Assembly: GCA_019416775.1 (NCBI GenBank)
Contig: DXWR01000017.1
Coordinates: forward strand, 1 to 6,918
Direction of reading: 5' to 3'
DNA: 6,918 nt
Origin: Oscillospiraceae bacterium
Lineage (GTDB): Bacteria; Bacillota; Clostridia; Oscillospirales; Ruminococcaceae
The notes under the pieces: generated by a model
Seen by the model: only the letters and a program-made list of their open reading frames with translations
Told to the model about the DNA's origin: nothing
Databases searched by the model: none
Position numbers and translations under genes: made by a program
In this document: piece by piece, positions 5,955 to 6,918 of the stretch
Numbering within the stretch: the stretch's first letter is position 1
Layout: each line of letters begins with the position of its first letter

Positions 5955-5988
5955 AAACCCTCCCGGCAGAATAACCGAGAGGGTTTTT
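5955..5988. terminator. Bidirectional intrinsic terminator between the Dabb gene and rubredoxin
   Basis: AAACCCTC (5955-5962) pairs with GAGGGTTT (5979-5986); the stem continues inward with CGG (5964-5966) and CCG (5975-5977) around an 8-base loop. The pair 5963/5978 is a C-A mismatch in the plus RNA but a G-U wobble in the minus RNA, where the stem is an unbroken 12 bp. The plus direction has TTTTT at 5984-5988; the minus direction has CGCTTTTTG just past the stem. It ends both convergent genes, lying between stops at 5945 and 5991. Confidence 0.85.
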
Positions 5989-5990
5989 AC

Positions 5991-6152
5991 TTAATCTTCG
6001 GGCACAAATTCATCTTTACCCACACCGCAAACGGGGCACACCCAATCGTCGGGAAGGTCTTCAAACGCAGTGCCGGGAGCGATGCCGTTGTCCGGATCGC
6101 CTACTTCGGGATCGTAAACATAGCCGCAGGGTTCACAAACGTACTTTTTCAT
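5991..6152 (-). CDS. Rubredoxin
   Basis: This is a 53-residue cytoplasmic electron carrier with one iron bound by four cysteines, used in anaerobes to pass electrons to oxygen- and peroxide-detoxifying enzymes such as rubrerythrin or flavodiiron protein. I translated it by hand from ATG 6152. It begins MKKYVCEPCGYVYDPEVGDP, with ligands Cys6 and Cys9, followed by DNGIAPGTAFEDLPDDWVCP and VCGVGKDEFVPED, with Cys39 and Cys42 as the other ligands. Length and all typical aromatic positions (Tyr4, Tyr11, Tyr13, Phe30, Trp37, Phe49) match classical rubredoxins; Glu7-Pro8 inside the first C-x-x-C is a mild variation. GGAGGTGA sits about 6 bases upstream of the start. It has its own promoter and a terminator shared with the Dabb gene. 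No partner oxidoreductase is in view. Confidence 0.97.
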   Translation of the reverse strand: MKKYVCEPCGYVYDPEVGDPDNGIAPGTAFEDLPDDWVCPVCGVGKDEFVPED

Positions 6153-6174
6153 GAATATTCACCTCCATGGCTAC

Positions 6175-6202
6175 AGTATACCACAGAACACCGCAAAAGC
6201 AA
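6175..6202 (-). promoter_or_regulatory. Predicted promoter of rubredoxin
   Basis: On the minus strand TATACT (-10, 6175-6180) is preceded at 16 bases by TTGCTT (-35, 6197-6202). Start of transcription would be near 6168, leaving about 15 bases before the ATG at 6152, a short leader holding only the ribosome binding site. The -10 equals that of mutS. The element lies in the 77-base gap after the histidine kinase, where I see no terminator, so read-through from the kinase is also possible. Confidence 0.5.
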
Positions 6203-6229
6203 AGGCGAAAACGAAAATTTTTCTTTCCA

Positions 6230-6897
6230 TCAGTTGGATCCGGGAAGAAGGGGTTTTAAGGGAATCTGCACCCAAAACCGGCTTCCCTGCCCTTCCACAC
6301 TGTCCACGCCCACGGTTCCGCCGTAGTATTGAGCGGTATGCTTCACAATGCTCAAGCCCAAGCCGGTGCCGCCGGTCTGCCGGGAACGGCCTTTATCCAC
6401 CCGGAAAAACCGTTCAAACACCCTGCTTTGCAGGGCAGCGGGGATACCGATGCCGTTGTCGGAAACGGAAAGGTACATCTCCCCGCTTTTTCCATGGCAT
6501 TCCACCTCCACCTTTCCGCCGGGGCGGTTGTACTGGATGGCATTTCGGATCAGATTGCTGACAATGCTGTAGAGATGCCGCCGGTCCGCATACACGGTGG
6601 GGGCGTCCTCGCAGTCGGCCCGCAGGGTGATTTGATTCTGCTCCGCCAAAGGCTGCACCGAACAGAGAGCTTCCCGAATCACCGGTTCCATCTCCACCGG
6701 CTGACTGGTAGCACCGGTTTCTCCGCTTTCCAGGCGGGAGATGGTGAGGATATCGTTGATGAGGGCCGTCATATTTTTCACTTCCCGGCGGATCTGGGCC
6801 AAAAAATCCTTTTTCTGCTGGGAAGTGAAGCTGTCCTGCTCCAACAGTTCCGCATAGCCGCCGATGGAGGTGATGGGAGTTTTCAATTCGTGGGAAG
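6230..6897 (-). CDS. Sensor histidine kinase, C-terminal catalytic core (cut by adapter at right end)
   Basis: This is the cytoplasmic core of a PhoR/WalK-like two-component sensor kinase, which autophosphorylates on histidine and passes the phosphate to a response regulator. The first complete codons read SHELKTPITSIGGYAELL: the H-box, with the phospho-acceptor His at 6890-6892 and an E-x-x-T motif right after it, typical of HisKA kinases that also act as phosphatases. Next come the second dimerisation helix (VKNMTALINDILTISRLESGE), the N-box NLIRNAIQYNRPGG (about 6556-6515), G1 DNGIGIP (6460-6440), F-box VFERFFRVD and G2 GGTGLGLSI (6373-6347). The ATPase domain is complete and ends at TGA 6230-6232. 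The sensor, membrane and HAMP parts are missing because genomic sequence ends at 6897. The TTG at 6886 is not a start; it encodes the Leu of HELKTP. The response regulator gene is probably upstream, beyond the contig. Stimulus unknown. Confidence 0.95.
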
Positions 6898-6918
6898 CTG
6901 TCTCTTATACACATCTGA
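6898..6918. other. Tn5/Nextera mosaic end adapter (sequencing artefact)
   Basis: Bases 6898-6916 read CTGTCTCTTATACACATCT, the exact 19-base mosaic end used by hyperactive Tn5 transposase in Nextera libraries, in the orientation seen when a read runs through its insert into the adapter. The final GA matches the next bases of one of the two standard Nextera adapters. It sits exactly at the contig end and interrupts the H-box region of a kinase gene, so it is untrimmed adapter and not a natural transposon end. Confidence 0.95.

Noticed and set aside
6414..6914. 166-codon minus-strand ORF starting MCIRDS
   Set aside because: Its first residues are translated from the Nextera adapter, and the rest is an out-of-frame reading of the histidine kinase gene.
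6898..6916. Natural Tn5-like transposon end
   Set aside because: A perfect engineered mosaic end exactly at the contig edge, followed by adapter bases and with no transposase or IS50 sequence, is explained by library preparation.

Overview
The window looks like chromosomal DNA from a strictly anaerobic, fairly G+C-rich Gram-positive bacterium, most likely a gut member of the Clostridia (Oscillospiraceae/Ruminococcaceae type). This is inferred from the MutS N-terminus, a stand-alone rubredoxin, a lipoprotein-type ABC binding protein, strong purine-rich ribosome binding sites and sigma-A-like promoters. The right end is not genomic: the last 21 bases (6898-6918) are a Tn5/Nextera mosaic end plus two adapter bases, so real sequence stops at 6897. 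That points to a short-read, probably metagenomic, assembly.

Layout, left to right. (1) 1-1204, minus: the N-terminal 401 codons of the mismatch repair protein MutS, running off the left edge, with a good promoter at 1249-1277. (2) 1205-1519: a 315-base gap with the mutS promoter, an 8-bp inverted repeat and an extended -10 promoter facing right. (3) 1520-2638, plus: a polysaccharide pyruvyl transferase family protein, a one-gene unit closed by a terminator at 2644-2678. (4) 5463 down to 2686, minus: a three-gene ABC importer operon (lipoprotein binding protein, single permease, ATPase) of the COG2984/COG4120/COG1101 class that includes the TrpXYZ aromatic amino acid transporters. It has a consensus-like promoter at 5510-5538, a hairpin between the first two genes and an 8-base overlap between the last two. 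(5) 5640-5945, plus: a small Dabb-family protein, divergent from the transporter. (6) 6152-5991, minus: a 53-residue rubredoxin, convergent with the Dabb gene across a shared terminator. (7) 6897-6230, minus: the catalytic core of a sensor histidine kinase, cut by the adapter junction at its H-box.

How the genes work together: only the ABC transporter genes form a clear functional set. The binding protein captures a small solute, probably an amino acid or similar compound, at the outer face of the membrane; the permease and ATPase carry it in. The other genes are independent housekeeping or accessory units, each with its own signals. I found no CRISPR array, RNA gene, insertion sequence, phage gene or defence system, and no convincing sign of an undescribed multi-gene system. 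The points most worth checking are the adapter junction, the Q-F-H motif in the pyruvyl transferase-like protein, the strand-specific hairpin inside the ABC operon and the open substrate question for the transporter.
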